Position numbers and translations under genes: made by a program. From assembly GCF_000512585.2 (NCBI RefSeq), contig NC_089242.1, positions 2,232,001-2,296,000 of the forward strand: a stretch of 64,000 nucleotides of DNA. Direction: 5' to 3'. The notes beneath the pieces are model-generated. The model did no database searches. It had not been told where the DNA came from and saw nothing but the letters and a program-made list of their open reading frames with translations. Of this stretch, positions 21,086-33,461 are shown in pieces (position 1 is the first letter of the stretch; each line of letters opens with the position of its first letter). Source of the stretch: Kwoniella bestiolae CBS 10118 (lineage: Eukaryota > Basidiomycota > Tremellomycetes > Tremellales > Cryptococcaceae).

Positions 21086-24000
21086 CTAAGGTCGCAACTT
21101 AGCTTGCAATTCCTCCGTAACAATCTTCTTATAACTCTCGACGTCTCCCAAAAATTTCGTCACTTTACCATCAGCGCACACCCAGAGCTGATGAAATTTC
21201 GACAAGTCAGCATTTTTCAGACAGGTCAGGATTTGAGGGAGGTGATAACCCACCTGATTGGAAGTACTAGTAATAAATCTCTCATCGTGCGAAATCGAGA
21301 TCACACCACCCTTGAACACCTTGATAGCTTCTATGAGCGCATCGATACCTTCGATATCCAAGTGATTGGAGGGCTAACAAGTCATAGTCATACAATCAGC
21401 CTCAATGTCGTCCTGAGGGCAATGATGAGAACTCACCTCATCCAACAACAAGATATGAGGTTTCTGCATACTCAGCACTGCAAACGCCACTCTCGCCTTC
21501 TGACCTCCAGAGAGCGTATCAATCTTCTGCAAACCCGTCAAACCGGTGATTCCGAAAGATCCCAAGTGAGATCGATATTCCTGTTCAACCTTTCCAGGGA
21601 ACTTTGACTGAAGGAAAGCAACAGGAGAGACAGTCATATCTAATTGATTGACGAAATGTTGAGTAAAGTATGAGATCCTACATCTGGAATTATGGTTGGC
21701 TCGTCCAGTTATAGGTTGAAGGTCACCGGTGAGAAGCTTGATCATTGTGGATTTACCGGCACCGTTAGGACCGATGACGGCGATTCGACTATCCATTTGT
21801 ACGTCGATATTTACGTTCTTCAAGATGATCTTTTCGGGAGTGTAGCCGAAGGTCGCTTCGTCAAGCTGTAAGAGTGGGGGAGAGATCTTCTCAGGATCAG
21901 GGAATTTGAAGGATTCGGAATCGTCTTCTTCGGGAGGTTCGAGTTCGGGTAGTTTCTCCAGGATCTTGATTTTGGACTGAGCTTGGGCAGCTATGAATGC
22001 GCAAGATGATCAGCTAAATTCTTCTCGATGAACGGTAGAGGTTAAGCTGCTTCCACTCACCTCTGTTAGCATTGTATCTCCATCGGTCGATGTACGCTTG
22101 GAGATGTTGTCGATAAGTCAATTGAGTCTCATACTCCTTTCTCTGGTTCTTGGCTCGATCAATTTTCGTGGCGTAGAACTGCGAGAAGTTACCCTTGTAG
22201 TAGTCTAGTCGTTGAGAGTGTTGATGGATGATATCTGTGGCGACATGGTCGAGGAACGCTCTGTCGTGGGAGCTAAGAGGGGAGGACATTCAGCATATTT
22301 CGTTGCAAGCCGGAGGAATGCGTTCATTGGGAGAAAACGACTATTACACTCACACAACGAGCAATGTAGATGGCCAAGTCTGCAAGTACTCTTCCAGCCA
22401 AGCAATGGCATTCAGATCCAACATGTTAGAAGGTTCATCCAACATGAGGAGCTATAGTAAAGAAGTTCAACAGTCAGCTCAACCCACGACACAATTACGA
22501 GTATCGCCAAGCAACCATCTCTTGTCCGACACCCAAGCGGAAACAAGGTAGCAGGTGAGAATCACTGAAACGGGAGTGATGGGAAAACACCCACATCAGG
22601 CTTAACAAACAGCGCTCTAGCCAACGCCAGTCTCATCCTCCAACCACCAGAGAACGAGCTCGTAACCTTCTTCTGATCTTCCTCCGAGAACCCTAAACCA
22701 GCCAACAACAATCCAGCCCGAGCAGGTCCCGTCTCAGCCTCCATATCTACCAAAGTCTTTTGAACCTCCCCAATACGAGTCAAGATATCTTCCTTCTCCC
22801 TCTCGAGATTTTGTTTCTCCTCCTCAGTCCCTTCTTGAGGTACGGTCGATTTTTCAAGTTCATTTAACTTGTCGTTCAGCTCTTTCTCCTCAGTGATGTA
22901 CTTGTGTCGCCAGACGTCGGCTTGGAGGACTGACTCGAGGGCTGTGGTGCTATCTCCGCTGATTTCTTGTTCGACGTAGCTGTGTAAGAGCAGTAAGTAC
23001 CAGCTGATTGCGAAGAGGTTCATTCTGCAAGCTGAACTTACAGGACTGAGATATGGGTGGGGATGGGTACCTCCCTCAAAGCCAAATGACGAAGCAAGGT
23101 GGATTTACCGATACCGTTTCGACCGATGAGACTATTGTAGGATAAATAGCGGTAAGCATCATTCCTTCGAAATACTATCAGATCCGTGGAATCAAAGGTG
23201 ACTCGACTTACCCATATCTTCTACCATGGGCCATCGTAAGAGTAGCACCGGCCCTAAAATGATGAAGACAAAGCATCAGCATATATCCTCGTATATGCCC
23301 CGGTAGCACCTCGGACCCAATCATGTCAGATAAGAGAAACCACCCACAAGATCCTATTCGAAGCAAACGACACGTCTATATTATTCAAATGAATATCCTT
23401 ACTCTTCCCTTTCGCTGCCCCGCTCAGATCTAACGGATTGACCTTCATGTACATCTCCTCGTACGACTGCTTATTCTTATTAAGCTGTTCAATAAGTTTA
23501 GAACCCTGATACAAATCCCTCTTGGACCGTTTCTCAATCTTGGCTTTCAACTTCGCTTCTGCCTTGGCGAGCTTGTTGAGGTCCACTCGGGAAGCTTGAC
23601 CCTTGGTATTGGATTCGAGGTCTACTTTGCCTGACATGGCGATGGTAGCTGACATGGCTTGGGAGCGCATGTGCACTGATTTGTCGAGCTTGGTGGCCAC
23701 TGTGGATTTTCGGATTCGGGTGGATGATTGGGATTCGAGGTAGGATAGGAGTCGGGCCATACTGAGGTCAAGACATCACATCATGTCAGTCAAGTCAGCT
23801 TGAGTGTTGTTTTGCTAGAACAACAACAGCAACAAAAGCATCTATGCGATAAGACTCACAAATCATCCAATACCTTGGCATCCTTCGACCCTTCCCCGAT
23901 ATTATCCAACATCCCTCTGGTCATCCCTACGATATCCTCCACTTCCTCATCTTCGTCATCTACCAATCCAGCGATGTAGGATACCACCACCTCGTCGGTT

Positions 24001-24142
24001 TTAGGGAAGGTTTTCCGCTGTGACCATCCATACATCGAAGGAAGCCGGTCAAAGACGATCAGCTCCAATCCATATCGATCTTTTGTACACCTCTCACGGC
24101 TGCTCCAACCATACTCACGATATCAGATGCAACTTTCGCCAT
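21086..24142 (-). CDS. GCN20: ABC-F ATPase Gcn20/ABCF3
   Basis: Soluble ABC-F protein with two nucleotide-binding domains and no membrane segments. Gcn20 works with Gcn1 on the ribosome to activate the eIF2-alpha kinase Gcn2 under amino-acid starvation. From ATG 24142, the N-terminal region (FPKTDEVVVSYIAGLV, EVEDIVGMTRGML) matches the Gcn20/ABCF3 N-domain rather than Arb1 or New1. NBD1: Walker A GRNGIGKSTLLRHL, signature SSFSGGWRMRLALARALF, Walker B LLMLDEPSN. After the linker, NBD2: GPNGAGKSTMIKLL, LSGGQKARVAFA, LLLDEPSNHLD and switch SISHDERF. The C-terminus LQAKLRP ends at 21086. About eleven introns; roughly 730 aa, near the yeast length of 752. In NBD1 the segment after Walker B reads PSNMLD instead of PSNHLD. 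Confidence 0.95.
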
Positions 24143-24508
24143 CTTGCTTCGATGAGTGACCTTGATGGAAGTATGATAATAGTCACAGTGAGGTGAAGTA
24201 GAAGACAACTATACGACAATGAAATGGATTATTGAATCTTGAAATCTCGATCATCTTGGATCCGGTGAAAATGGAAGGAAGAATTATCAGGCTCACCTAT
24301 CCTTCACTCTTCCCTCTATGCGCATGCTCATGTAGCAACAAGATATTGCACATCTCATTTCATTCTGCATATAATCAAGCTACATATATTGATATATATA
24401 CTGACCAGGATTATGATTCAAGCTCTTCACACCACACACCTCTCATCTTTCGAAACAGACAAGCGATTATACCCATTCTGCGATCAAAAGCCAAAAGCCA
24501 TATCGTTT
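24143..24508. other. Upstream region of GCN20
   Basis: About 370 bp between the GCN20 start and the metacaspase stop, both on the minus strand. No other gene. Confidence 0.5.
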
Positions 24509-27039
24509 CTAAGCAATGAACAAGAGGTTGGTATCCATAGCTGCAAACACCCCGAGTGATCAGTACACAACCTCATCCATAATATGACACGGGAGCGACA
24601 ACTGCATCGTAACCTCAGACGTGCACTCACGATGAGAAGCAGATAATTGCGGTTTCTGACTGTACCTCCCCTTCAACTCGTCTCTGATAGTGTTCAAAAG
24701 CTGAACATAACTTTGTTGAGGGTATTTAGTCAATGAAGCGATGAATGCCTATCAAAAGAGGGATCATCAGTTGAGTTCTTCTTGGTCCAGCGCAGTGATC
24801 CAGTCGATATGGCCGATGCGATGGATACTTACATATGACATCGCTCCAGTCGCTTTACCAGCTTCTTGAGTGTCGGCGGACTGTTACAACATATGTCAGC
24901 TGTTTGCCGCGCTCTGTTCAATAACTGAAGGGGACTGACGGTTTGCGAATCTTTACACCCGGACCACATGATGACATCCGCAGGACTGGTCTTGGTCTCT
25001 TGGGTTTTCTTTCTCGCATCAGAGTTCTGGTTGACAAGGTTTTTGCCGATTCTGGAAGGCAGGACAACAACGTCAGCGCGATAAGTAAGAGGAGCAACAG
25101 CCTTCGCAAATCCATTATATGTGGGAAGAACCACTCACCCCATCAGACCCTTGATCATACCTCCAGTATCACCTCTACGTCACACGCAAGGTATCAATCA
25201 GCTTTCAGTATACGTCTGTTGTGGCGCAGCTGAAGTCAAACACTCACTTGAGATAGCTCATTCCTGCTCCCAGTAATCCTTGACCAGCTTCAGCAAGCAA
25301 GTTGGGTTCCTTAATAGTTCCTTCAGTGGAGTAGATGTAAGGTAAATCGAGACATGATCCGGAGTGACACCTGTGTGTCATCAGACATGTCAGCTTATCA
25401 CCATTGGAATTGGCACGGGACGCTCAGCTCAGCTCACGAATCGAAGATTGCAGTAAGTCTACATCCCGCAGGAAGAGGTCTGACCAGTAGATGATGTCTG
25501 AGCGATAAGATGATAAGGATCAGCGATCAGCGTGTAAATATGGCAGAGGATTCATGTCTGATATACGTACACTATTCAGAGATAGAAACATTGATAGTCA
25601 GCAATTTGTTCTGAAATGATTCACACTTCGCATATAACTCACATTCATCATCAACAATATGTCCCGCCTGCTTATGATCCAACGGATAAATGACCTCATC
25701 ATACCCATCATCCTCATCTCCGTCCAGATCTTTGGTCTGACCACCATGACCGGAGCTATAAAATCGTGAGACTCGATCAACCAGCAACATCAAGGTGAGG
25801 TATGAAAGTACAAATACTACTCACTAGTGGAAGAACAACGCATCATTCGGTTGAGCATCCTGAGTCAACCACTGACAAGCCTGGATAATATTATTTCTAG
25901 TAGGGATTTGTCTTTGGTTCCTTGCGTCATCTGTCAACATGACGATATCCTCTGCTTTGTAGTTGTATCGTTCTGTCCAAAGTCCAAAGAGCGGCGTCAG
26001 CTATATGCCCAAATACACCACACGAATGAGATAGACCGTAATGTGGGACTCACCAATCAAGAACTTTTGTACGTTGTGAGCATCGTTGATACATCCCGCC
26101 AAAGCTTGGGAAGAACCGATGTAGTTTATACCGATCTATCGGTGGTACAAAGAAGGGATGAGCTGTATGATACACTGAGCAATGATGGAAACAGCTCACA
26201 CATAGTGCCTTTCTCCTACCGGTACCTACGAGCGTCAAGTCAAACGAACACGTCAGCCATGGGGTCTACCCAGGTTGAAAATGAAGATTTAAGGCAGCAC
26301 TTACATTGCGAATACTGGAAATAAGGCTGAGCGTTCTGACCATTTTGCCCATGAAGTTGCGGACCATAGTGTTGAGTCTGGGTAGGAGGCCGAACTGCTC
26401 GGAAGAAGGTCAGTACACATCCATCGTCTAACCTCTGATTGTCGGTTTAGGGTAATGGGTAGAGTGCGTCACGGGAAAAAGACCAATATTAAATTGTAAC
26501 CAGATAGCAAATAGACGCGTTACTCACCTGGTGCTCTCCCACCGTACTGAGAAGGAGCGCCATACCCCCCACCCTGCGGTGGTCCAGAGGGAGGCATATA
26601 CCCCGCCCCAGTCTGGTGGTAATTATGTTCAGGCGGCGCACCTGTCGGAGGGATCCATCCCCCTTGTCCACCAGAGTAATGCTGTTGCATGGGTGGTGGG
26701 GCGTTGTACCCTTGTTGGGGTGGGGCGTATCTTCGCAAGACAAGAGATTGGTGTAAGCCATCGCACTGTGTTTCCCAGTATTGAGACGAGAGTGTGCGTG
26801 AGAAGGTAGAGGGGGGAATGGATGATGCCAAGAGATAGATAAGATATCACTACTCACCCCATCTGAGGAGGGGGAGGTCCACCCCACCCACCATTACCTC
26901 CTTGTGGTCCGCCATACCCCTGAGGAGGGGGCCGAGCATACCCGTACCCCTGTTGCGGGGGGGGAGGAGCATATCCATATCCACCACCTCCATTACCTTG
27001 TTGATGATGTCCTCCTCCTGGGTATTGGTTCCAAGACAT
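24509..27039 (-). CDS. MCA1: Type I metacaspase
   Basis: Cys peptidase of clan CD (C14B) that cleaves after Arg/Lys and acts in protein quality control, ageing and stress-linked death. ATG 27039 opens a Gly/Tyr/Pro/Gln-rich prodomain with YGYAPPPPQQGYG-type repeats, typical of type I metacaspases. The p20 domain reads GRRKALCVGINYIGSS, CINDAHNV, EDIVMLTDD, the catalytic His in FFHYSGHGGQTKDLDGDEDDGYDE and the catalytic Cys in LTAIFDSCHSGS. The p10 part contains DVIMWSGCKDSQTSAD and a final exon PMDTNLLFIA ending at 24509. About ten introns; roughly 450 aa. The first-exon codon usage is dominated by the repeats, so the exact exon order in the prodomain is less certain than the catalytic core. 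Confidence 0.94.
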
Positions 27040-27595
27040 TGTATTCTGTGATTGCTTTGATGAATATAAATATGTATGTATGTATTGATCTAGATCTGGT
27101 GATCTGCAGTAGGATTATATGTTGTTCTTATGTACTTGATCACAGTGGCAAGGCTGTGAAGGTGACAAAGAGATAAAAGGAATGAGATGATTTGACTGTG
27201 CAGTGCATTCAAGTGAATGAATGTGATTAGATCATCCTATCCTATTACCGGCCGGCTCACCGCGGACTCGGACATCATCCCCTTCTCATCTTGGCACCAC
27301 ACATCTACTACTTTGTATCGAGCAGAGATGCATATATGACCATCAAGCACATCATATACATACAGCCAAACTGACACCCATACTCGGAAGCGAGTGCAGC
27401 CAGTCACGGTACATGTGTGATCACAATGCATGATGATGGACGTTCAAACTGCTTTTGCTACCTTCTACCCAACCTGACAACCTGACACATGATTGATGAT
27501 TCCCTACTTCTCGCATGCTCCCCCCGTTCCTCTGACGTATGACCGAGCTCCTCGACACACTATTTCTGACAACCACGACAGCCGAAACCACACAT
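27040..27595. promoter_or_regulatory. Metacaspase upstream region
   Basis: About 550 bp between the metacaspase start and the MBF1 stop, same orientation. No gene supported; no clear TATA box for the minus strand. Confidence 0.4.
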
Positions 27596-28693
27596 TTACT
27601 TCTTCTTGGGTGGATGAAGGGGACCACCGATAGTAGCCTTGGCACCCCTCAACTTGATATTCAACTTTCGTTCGAGTTTGGAAAGCAGTTGTTGGTCGGG
27701 TACCGCTCGGCCTGCTTCCAGGTCTGTGATCTGTGAGTGCAAACGAATATTTAGCGATTGTACGAGGACTCGTATATGACGGGTTCGAGATTGTTCATGA
27801 TTGGGGAAATGGTATATTCCGATCCATCGTGTAGAATGATGCGAGGAGCCATGTGATGGATGAGTTTACACGAGAGAGTAAAGCTTACAGCTGAAGGCTG
27901 AGCATTAACAGCAGTAGCCAACTCCTTCTGAGTCATTGATTTCCCATCCTTGTTCTTGATGGCCATTCGTGCGGTAGCTACGGCCTTACCGACTCTGCGA
28001 GATTGCACATAAATCATCAGCATATGAAGCCGACATCCACGAATTGTGATGGGGAATGGATGACTGAGCCCGTGGTATATACGATGGAATGATGGTCAAT
28101 GATCAGAAGAGGGAAAAGTTCACTCACTCCACACCGATCTTTTCAGGTGGTTTGGGGGCATCGTCCCTGTCGAGCTTGGCAATACGTTGGTGGTCGGCGG
28201 CTGTGATTAAGACAAAGTGTCAGATTATGAGCAATCTGTCAAAAACAGAAATTGGGTGGAAGGAAATAGGTAGATGTAGTTGTAAGTGAGGAAGAAGCCA
28301 ACCCAAACTCACGTCCATGGTTCTGTCCAGCACCCTTCGATTCCGAAGAAACAACTAATCCCGATCTCTGAGCGGCTGTAATTTGCATGATAGTTTAAAC
28401 ACGTTAGCCACCCGTCTTTTCTTTCCGGATCATTGTTCGACCGACACCAAAAGCTCACAGTTCAAAGCAGACCCTTTGGCAACAGTCGGTCGTTGTTGTT
28501 TGAATCCGATGATTTGAGGTTTATCGTCCCAGCCAGACTGAGTGGTGGGTTTTGGGGGGGGGGGGGAGAGCAAGAGCGAGCCGAAGAGAGAGGGAAGGGT
28601 TGAGAAAGGCAAGTAAGGAGGTAGTTATTGACCAAACCATCAATCAGCACGAGATCCCAAGACAGAGTGAATCGACCAGATCCAACGTACCAT
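27596..28693 (-). CDS. MBF1: Multiprotein-bridging factor 1
   Basis: Conserved transcriptional coactivator that bridges TBP and bZIP activators such as Gcn4, and also limits frameshifting on collided ribosomes. The mature reading is M-SGWDDKPQIIGFKQQRP, then AAQRSGLVVSSESKGAGQN, HQRIAKLDRDDAPKPPEKIGVE, the Cro/C1-type helix-turn-helix VGKAVATARMAIKNKDGKSMTQKELATAVNAQPSAVITDLEAG, and the basic end KKK at 27596; about 150 aa, the family length. Exon 1 is unusual: it contains only the ATG (28693-28691), followed by a 153-nt intron (28690-28538) whose polypyrimidine tract is a run of 13 C. The SGWDD start directly after the junction matches the conserved MBF1 N-terminus, so the one-codon exon is well supported. 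Confidence 0.95.
28554..28566. repeat. Homopolymer G13 (C13 on the coding strand) in MBF1 intron 1
   Basis: Thirteen consecutive G on the plus strand. On the MBF1 strand this is a C13 tract 16 nt before the intron's AG, in the position of the polypyrimidine tract. Such runs slip in replication and are error-prone in sequencing. Confidence 0.9.
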
Positions 28694-29430
28694 TTTGAAT
28701 TGATTTTCTTTAGATTGATGTAAGTTGTAAGTACAGTAGCAGAGTAGTTCTTAGCTATGTGACAAGCGATCTTATGTTGTTGGTTTGTTCTGTATAATGC
28801 GATGTAAGATGATGGAGATGAATGGAAATACAGCAGAGCAGAAAAGAGCAATCCATGACTCGTGTGCAAGTGAGGTGGCGATGGATCATGGTGGTTTCTA
28901 GTGACTTTGGATTTACTATGACGAACCATCTCAGGGTCCACGTGGTAGATTATGTGGCATTTTCATTTCTCGGATCCGAACTTAATCTCAATCGGAAGAA
29001 CAGCATAGGGATGAATACTTTGCAGCAACCTTCTCCAACCTATGCTGCTTCTTCCTTATGTATGTGCACGGAAGACTCCCCAACAGTACCATCAATTGAG
29101 CTTTGCAGCGCTAACGAGACGCTGGGTTTTCATGATCCTATGACGCTAAATGGGATGTTGGCCATGTTGTGCATATCATAGCCATTCGTTTCTTTCATAA
29201 CATGTATCACATCGTATTCCCCTCAACCTCAAGAAATAAGAGGAACATTGCGAAAACCCGCTGTACCCATCTATCTCGATCCATCCAATCCAATCCAGTC
29301 TGCTACCTAAATTCCCTGACTCTGCAGCTCATTCAATCACTTCTCATCAAAAGGGTTCCTATACCAATACACGAGATCAGCTTATCCTCCACTACGTCCC
29401 AAAGACGTCACATGAATAGGAAGCTTAAGC
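28694..29430. promoter_or_regulatory. MBF1 upstream region
   Basis: About 740 bp between the MBF1 start and the CUE-gene stop. Open frames on the plus strand here show no family features. Nothing else seen. Confidence 0.4.
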
Positions 29431-31424
29431 TCACTTAGTATACTCCAACTCATCATCACTATCCTCCAACCTATACCTATCATCCCCAGCAGGCGGAGTA
29501 GGCGGAATCTTCGAGACCAGCGATTCGGGAGCATTAGGTAAAGACGGATTAGGATCATCGTCATCATCTTTCAGCTCGTTCTTCTTAGTCAAGGGATTGG
29601 TAGATGAAGAAGGTGAGGTGGATAGGAGGTCGACTCGTTTTTTGGGGAGGATACCTAGTTTAGCTGATACAAGTCCTTCAAGTCAGCTTATACCCCTGTA
29701 CGAGAAGAACAGAGTAGTAGCTGAACAACTGTATGATTGAGATGAAAACGTCAAGTCAACTTACCAGGATCAATCTTGCCCATTTGTTTATCAGGACTAA
29801 AACTATTTGAAGGACTGGTCGAACTTCTCCCTCCACCACTACCGGTAATTTCAATCCTGTTCCCGCTCATTGTCCTAGCAGGTGGGAGGGGGTCATCTAC
29901 ATCACATTGTCATGCAGTCAGCTAATGATTCATTTATTCTCCAACCCACTGAGGATAGCTGGTGAAGGTGTAAAAATAAGACGCACCGTACGCATCAGAG
30001 GGCTGCCATCTATTCGAGCTCTGTCTCAGAGGAGCTGCAGCCTGTGATTGTGGAGGAGCGTCGAAAGTGCTTTGCGAAGAGATAGATTCGGATCGAAGGC
30101 TTGGTCTGAAGGATCATAAAATACTTGTCAGCGAGGAAGACTGAAAGACGACATTCTGCTTCTTGTGTACATCACTCCTACATGTACAGAGAAGATAAGT
30201 GAACAAGTGAATAAAGACACTCACGACCTATCATCCCACAATCCCCCACCTCCACCAAGATTCCTATTCTGCTCTCCACCCCTATTCCCCCCGATTCCAG
30301 GAGGTCTAGTATACCTATCACCGCTAGGCGACAAATTCTCGGGAACATACCCACTTCCCGATTGACTGTTCGCTCGGTTCTGCGCTTGCTGGGTTTGGAA
30401 TTCAGAGTACTTCGCTTTGGCTTTGGAGAAGAGCGAATTGAATGTTTGTTTACCGGCTATGAGGGGGTAACAAAAGCATCATCAATATCAGTATCAATTT
30501 TACCACGGGAAGGATTTAATGCTTTATAAGAAGTTCCGTATTACCGCGATAAGAAGGATCACGATTATATAGGTGCTATATGGGTAGATGTATAGGAAAG
30601 AAGGAAGAGACAAAAAACCCACCCTCTGCAAACTTCTCAACCCTCTCCTCAAAAGCCAACATCCCCGGCGGATTCTCGCCTTCCCTCTGATCCCTCTGTC
30701 CATACCTCTGGTCCAGCGCCTGTTGGTTCTGGTTCTGGTGCTGGTTCTGATAGAACAGATCCTGCTCGCTATAAGGCTGTTGTCGCCCGCCCCGCTTGAT
30801 CCTCGGTTGATAAGGTAGTCCCCCCGAACCGGGAGGAGGGGGGTTGTTACCTGAGTTGACTCTTGAGTGAAACTCTGCTTGTTGGGCGCGGTACGACTCT
30901 TCATCTGCCATTTGGAGGGAGCGGGCGAATTGGGCGTCGAGATCTACTTGGGCCTGGGGGTATATATTAGCTCATTCGGTCGGGTACGACACGCTTTGGT
31001 GTTTCAAGTGAGGGTTGGGTGTACTGAGGATTTATATTACTTCGGTCATATCTCATATGTGTAGAAGAGGAAGTATTCGAGATAAATGCTATGTCAAGAG
31101 CGAAGTGACACTCACATCCTCCCTAGTCCCACCAAGCTCATCACTCCTAAACTCCGGATCCGTCATCCCCAACAACTGCTCTATGGCCCTATCGGTGGAT
31201 CCCTGGGACGTCTCAAGGATCAACTCTATGACTGATACCTCGACGGTGGGGAACATCTGATGCAGTTCATTGACCTTGGTGTCGGGGTGGGTAGGTGGCG
31301 CAGCGGCTGGTTGTTGAGTGGCTGCTGAGGGAGGAGGGGGACCGGGTGGTGGGGCATGTTGTTCGGTTGGTGCTATTGCTGCAGGAGGGGCAGCAGGGGA
31401 GGTTGGTTTGGGTGGGGATGACAT
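29431..31424 (-). CDS. CUE-domain ubiquitin-binding protein (Cue5-like)
   Basis: Cue5 proteins bind ubiquitin and link aggregated cargo to autophagy. ATG 31424 opens a Pro/Ala-rich N-tail (about 45 residues); the CUE domain is at about residues 50-95, with VNELHQMFPTVEVSVIELIL and GSTDRAIEQLLGMTDPEF, showing the MFP and LL signature positions. After the first intron: AQVDLDAQFARSLQMADEE, then long Gln/Asn/Gly-rich disordered segments, a conserved-looking GKQTFNSLFSKAKAKYSEF helix that recalls the Cue5/Don1 family, and an acidic C-terminus DDELEYTK ending at 29431. Six exons, about 450 aa. The autophagy role is from family knowledge; I did not find an unambiguous Atg8-binding motif. Confidence 0.85.
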
Positions 31425-31908
31425 TTTGTTGGAGGAGTAAGTATATGTTGGAAGAGACGGTGGGGATATCTAGGTAGGGGGTTCTATACCAATCAATGTA
31501 CAAGATATAGCTATCGAATGTTGTTGTCTGTTATCTGTCGTTTGGGTATACTTGATGACGTCTACGCAGCGAGGCGATGATACATCAACTTGGCACCGCT
31601 AAACTAACTCGGCCATCCCATTCACACGGACACCGCCGACCTCTCCGAGTACACTACGACTTTTGTAATTCAAATCGTAATTTGTCCCATAATCCACTCG
31701 GTTACTCTAATTGCCAATTACCATCAGACCTCGTTGAAGAGACTCGGAACCTCATTTTCCTTTCTTCTGCATCCTCGCTCATTCTCAAATCTCACATGTT
31801 TGTTAAGTACATGGAATCGCATTGCATAGAGCATAACATGCTATCTCGATATCTATAAACAAAATACCCAAAATGTCCTCGTTTCTGCATCAAGCATAAA
31901 CCATCCAT
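31425..31908. other. Upstream region of the CUE-domain gene
   Basis: About 480 bp between the CUE-gene start and the stop of the first GH16 gene. No gene seen. Confidence 0.45.
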
Positions 31909-33461
31909 CTACCACTGTTCATCCCCCAATCTCCTCTTCTTCTTGGACCCAGCAGCGCAAACGGGTGTATACCACCTCAAACTCCTAATCTCCCAGTACG
32001 CATCGGTGAAAGCCTGAGGGTTCTTATCTACGAAATCATTTGGTGTCCAGCCCGCTGAACCTGCGCAGCCTGATGCGGACCATTGATTATCGCCTCCTGC
32101 CCAGACGCCTGCGAAGGTGAGGTTGATCTGCAAGGTAAGATATAACGGGGTTAGCGATAGCCCACTGAGCAAATATATAAGAAGAAGAGTGAACAAGGTA
32201 CTCACAATAATCTCATGATCATCGAAATGTCTATTGATATCACATTGATCTGCTGGGAAGTTGGCGATAGGAGTCGACCAAAGCGATTCCATAATAGTTT
32301 GTGAACCAGAGGTAATGTCCGTAGGAGCTTGAGCCGAGTTGTGAGGCCAGAACCAAAAGGAGAATCCTCGGGATTGCGATCGACGCATGACGAAGCTGGC
32401 ACCAGAACCAACATCAGCAGGTGGATTTCACCAGTGGCATGCCGCCCACGCGTGAGAAAAAAGGGAGAGAGACCAAACTCACATCCCACCCTCATTCTTA
32501 TTAAATTCCTCCCCAAAACTATTCGATCCTTTATCCCTCACCCCACACCCCACCCCACCCGTACAATCATTCAACAGCGGTGTACCTGATCCTCGATTGG
32601 TCGAAGGCATCTTGCACCCCGCGTCAGAATGGAGGGTGAAAAGGTTATTGGAATATTGCTGGTTGATACCGTATATCCCTTCGATGATATCCACTTCCCC
32701 TCCTGCGGGCCAGGTGCCGGCGGCAGTGCATGTCCAGAAGGCTATCGCGGGATCCAACATCAGCTGATCACCAAAGGAACTGGCTGGAAGGACGAATGAA
32801 GAGGTAATGGATGAATGCTTGTGTCAGGTACAGGCCACTCACCAGGCCATGCACCGCAACCCACAGGCATATGCTTAACGTCCATTATCAAGATACCCTA
32901 TACCCGCACAATCCATCAAGTCAATACACCTTCCCACAGAAAGTCGTACCACTCACATCGGTGTATCTCTCTTTACTGTGGATCCTAACCGAATCTCTCC
33001 CTCGAGCAGAGGGATCGACCACATTAGTAGAATCAGCTCGCATGATGAAGTTTTCGCCGTTGACTAGAAACGGTATCAGCTCCAAGATCAAACAAGCAAC
33101 AAGAGTAACATACCATAAGAGAGATTTCGAGCAATCGCAGTCTCCTGGTTCACATAACTACCCTCATCAAAACAACATCAATATCGATAGTTTAGTATTA
33201 GGTCAAAGGCAAGAACGAGGGGCTTACTTGACTCGTCCCTTGGTGGGATCATCCCATTCCCACCAATTGAACCCTTCGAAGAAATCATTACCTTGCCATG
33301 TTTTCTTTTGTCAGAATAGAAGTATCATCAGCTCAACACCTACATCCGAGGTACAGGTGGGATCATCAACTCACGGATAAAGTGTAGGTAGCTCCCAGGG
33401 CAGAGTTGACGAGGGGTAATGAGAGGAGAATGTATTTTGTTGTCGAGGATGTCGGTAACAT
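31909..33461 (-). CDS. GH16 endo-beta-1,3(4)-glucanase-like secreted protein (copy 1)
   Basis: Concanavalin-like beta-glucanase of glycoside hydrolase family 16, acting on cell-wall or external beta-glucans. ATG 33461 gives a signal peptide (YILLSLPLVNSALGA). Then LSKTWQGNDFFEGFNWWEWDDPTKGRVNYVNQETA, MRADSTNVVDPSARGRDSVRI, GILIMDVKHMPVGCGAWPAFWTC, and the catalytic GGEVDIIEG (ExDxxE with nucleophile and acid/base Glu). The remaining exons contain RRSQSRGFSFWFWPH, DINRHFDDHEIIINLTFAGVWAGG and end in a basic tail (SKKKRRLGDEQW) at 31909. About eight exons. Directly followed upstream by a second GH16 copy in the same orientation. The exon 1/2 junction was chosen at AAAAG so that KTWQGNDFF stays in frame. 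Confidence 0.9.

Noticed and set aside
21104..21607. 167-codon plus-strand frame opposite GCN20
   Set aside because: Antisense to the second ATP-binding domain; no independent motif.
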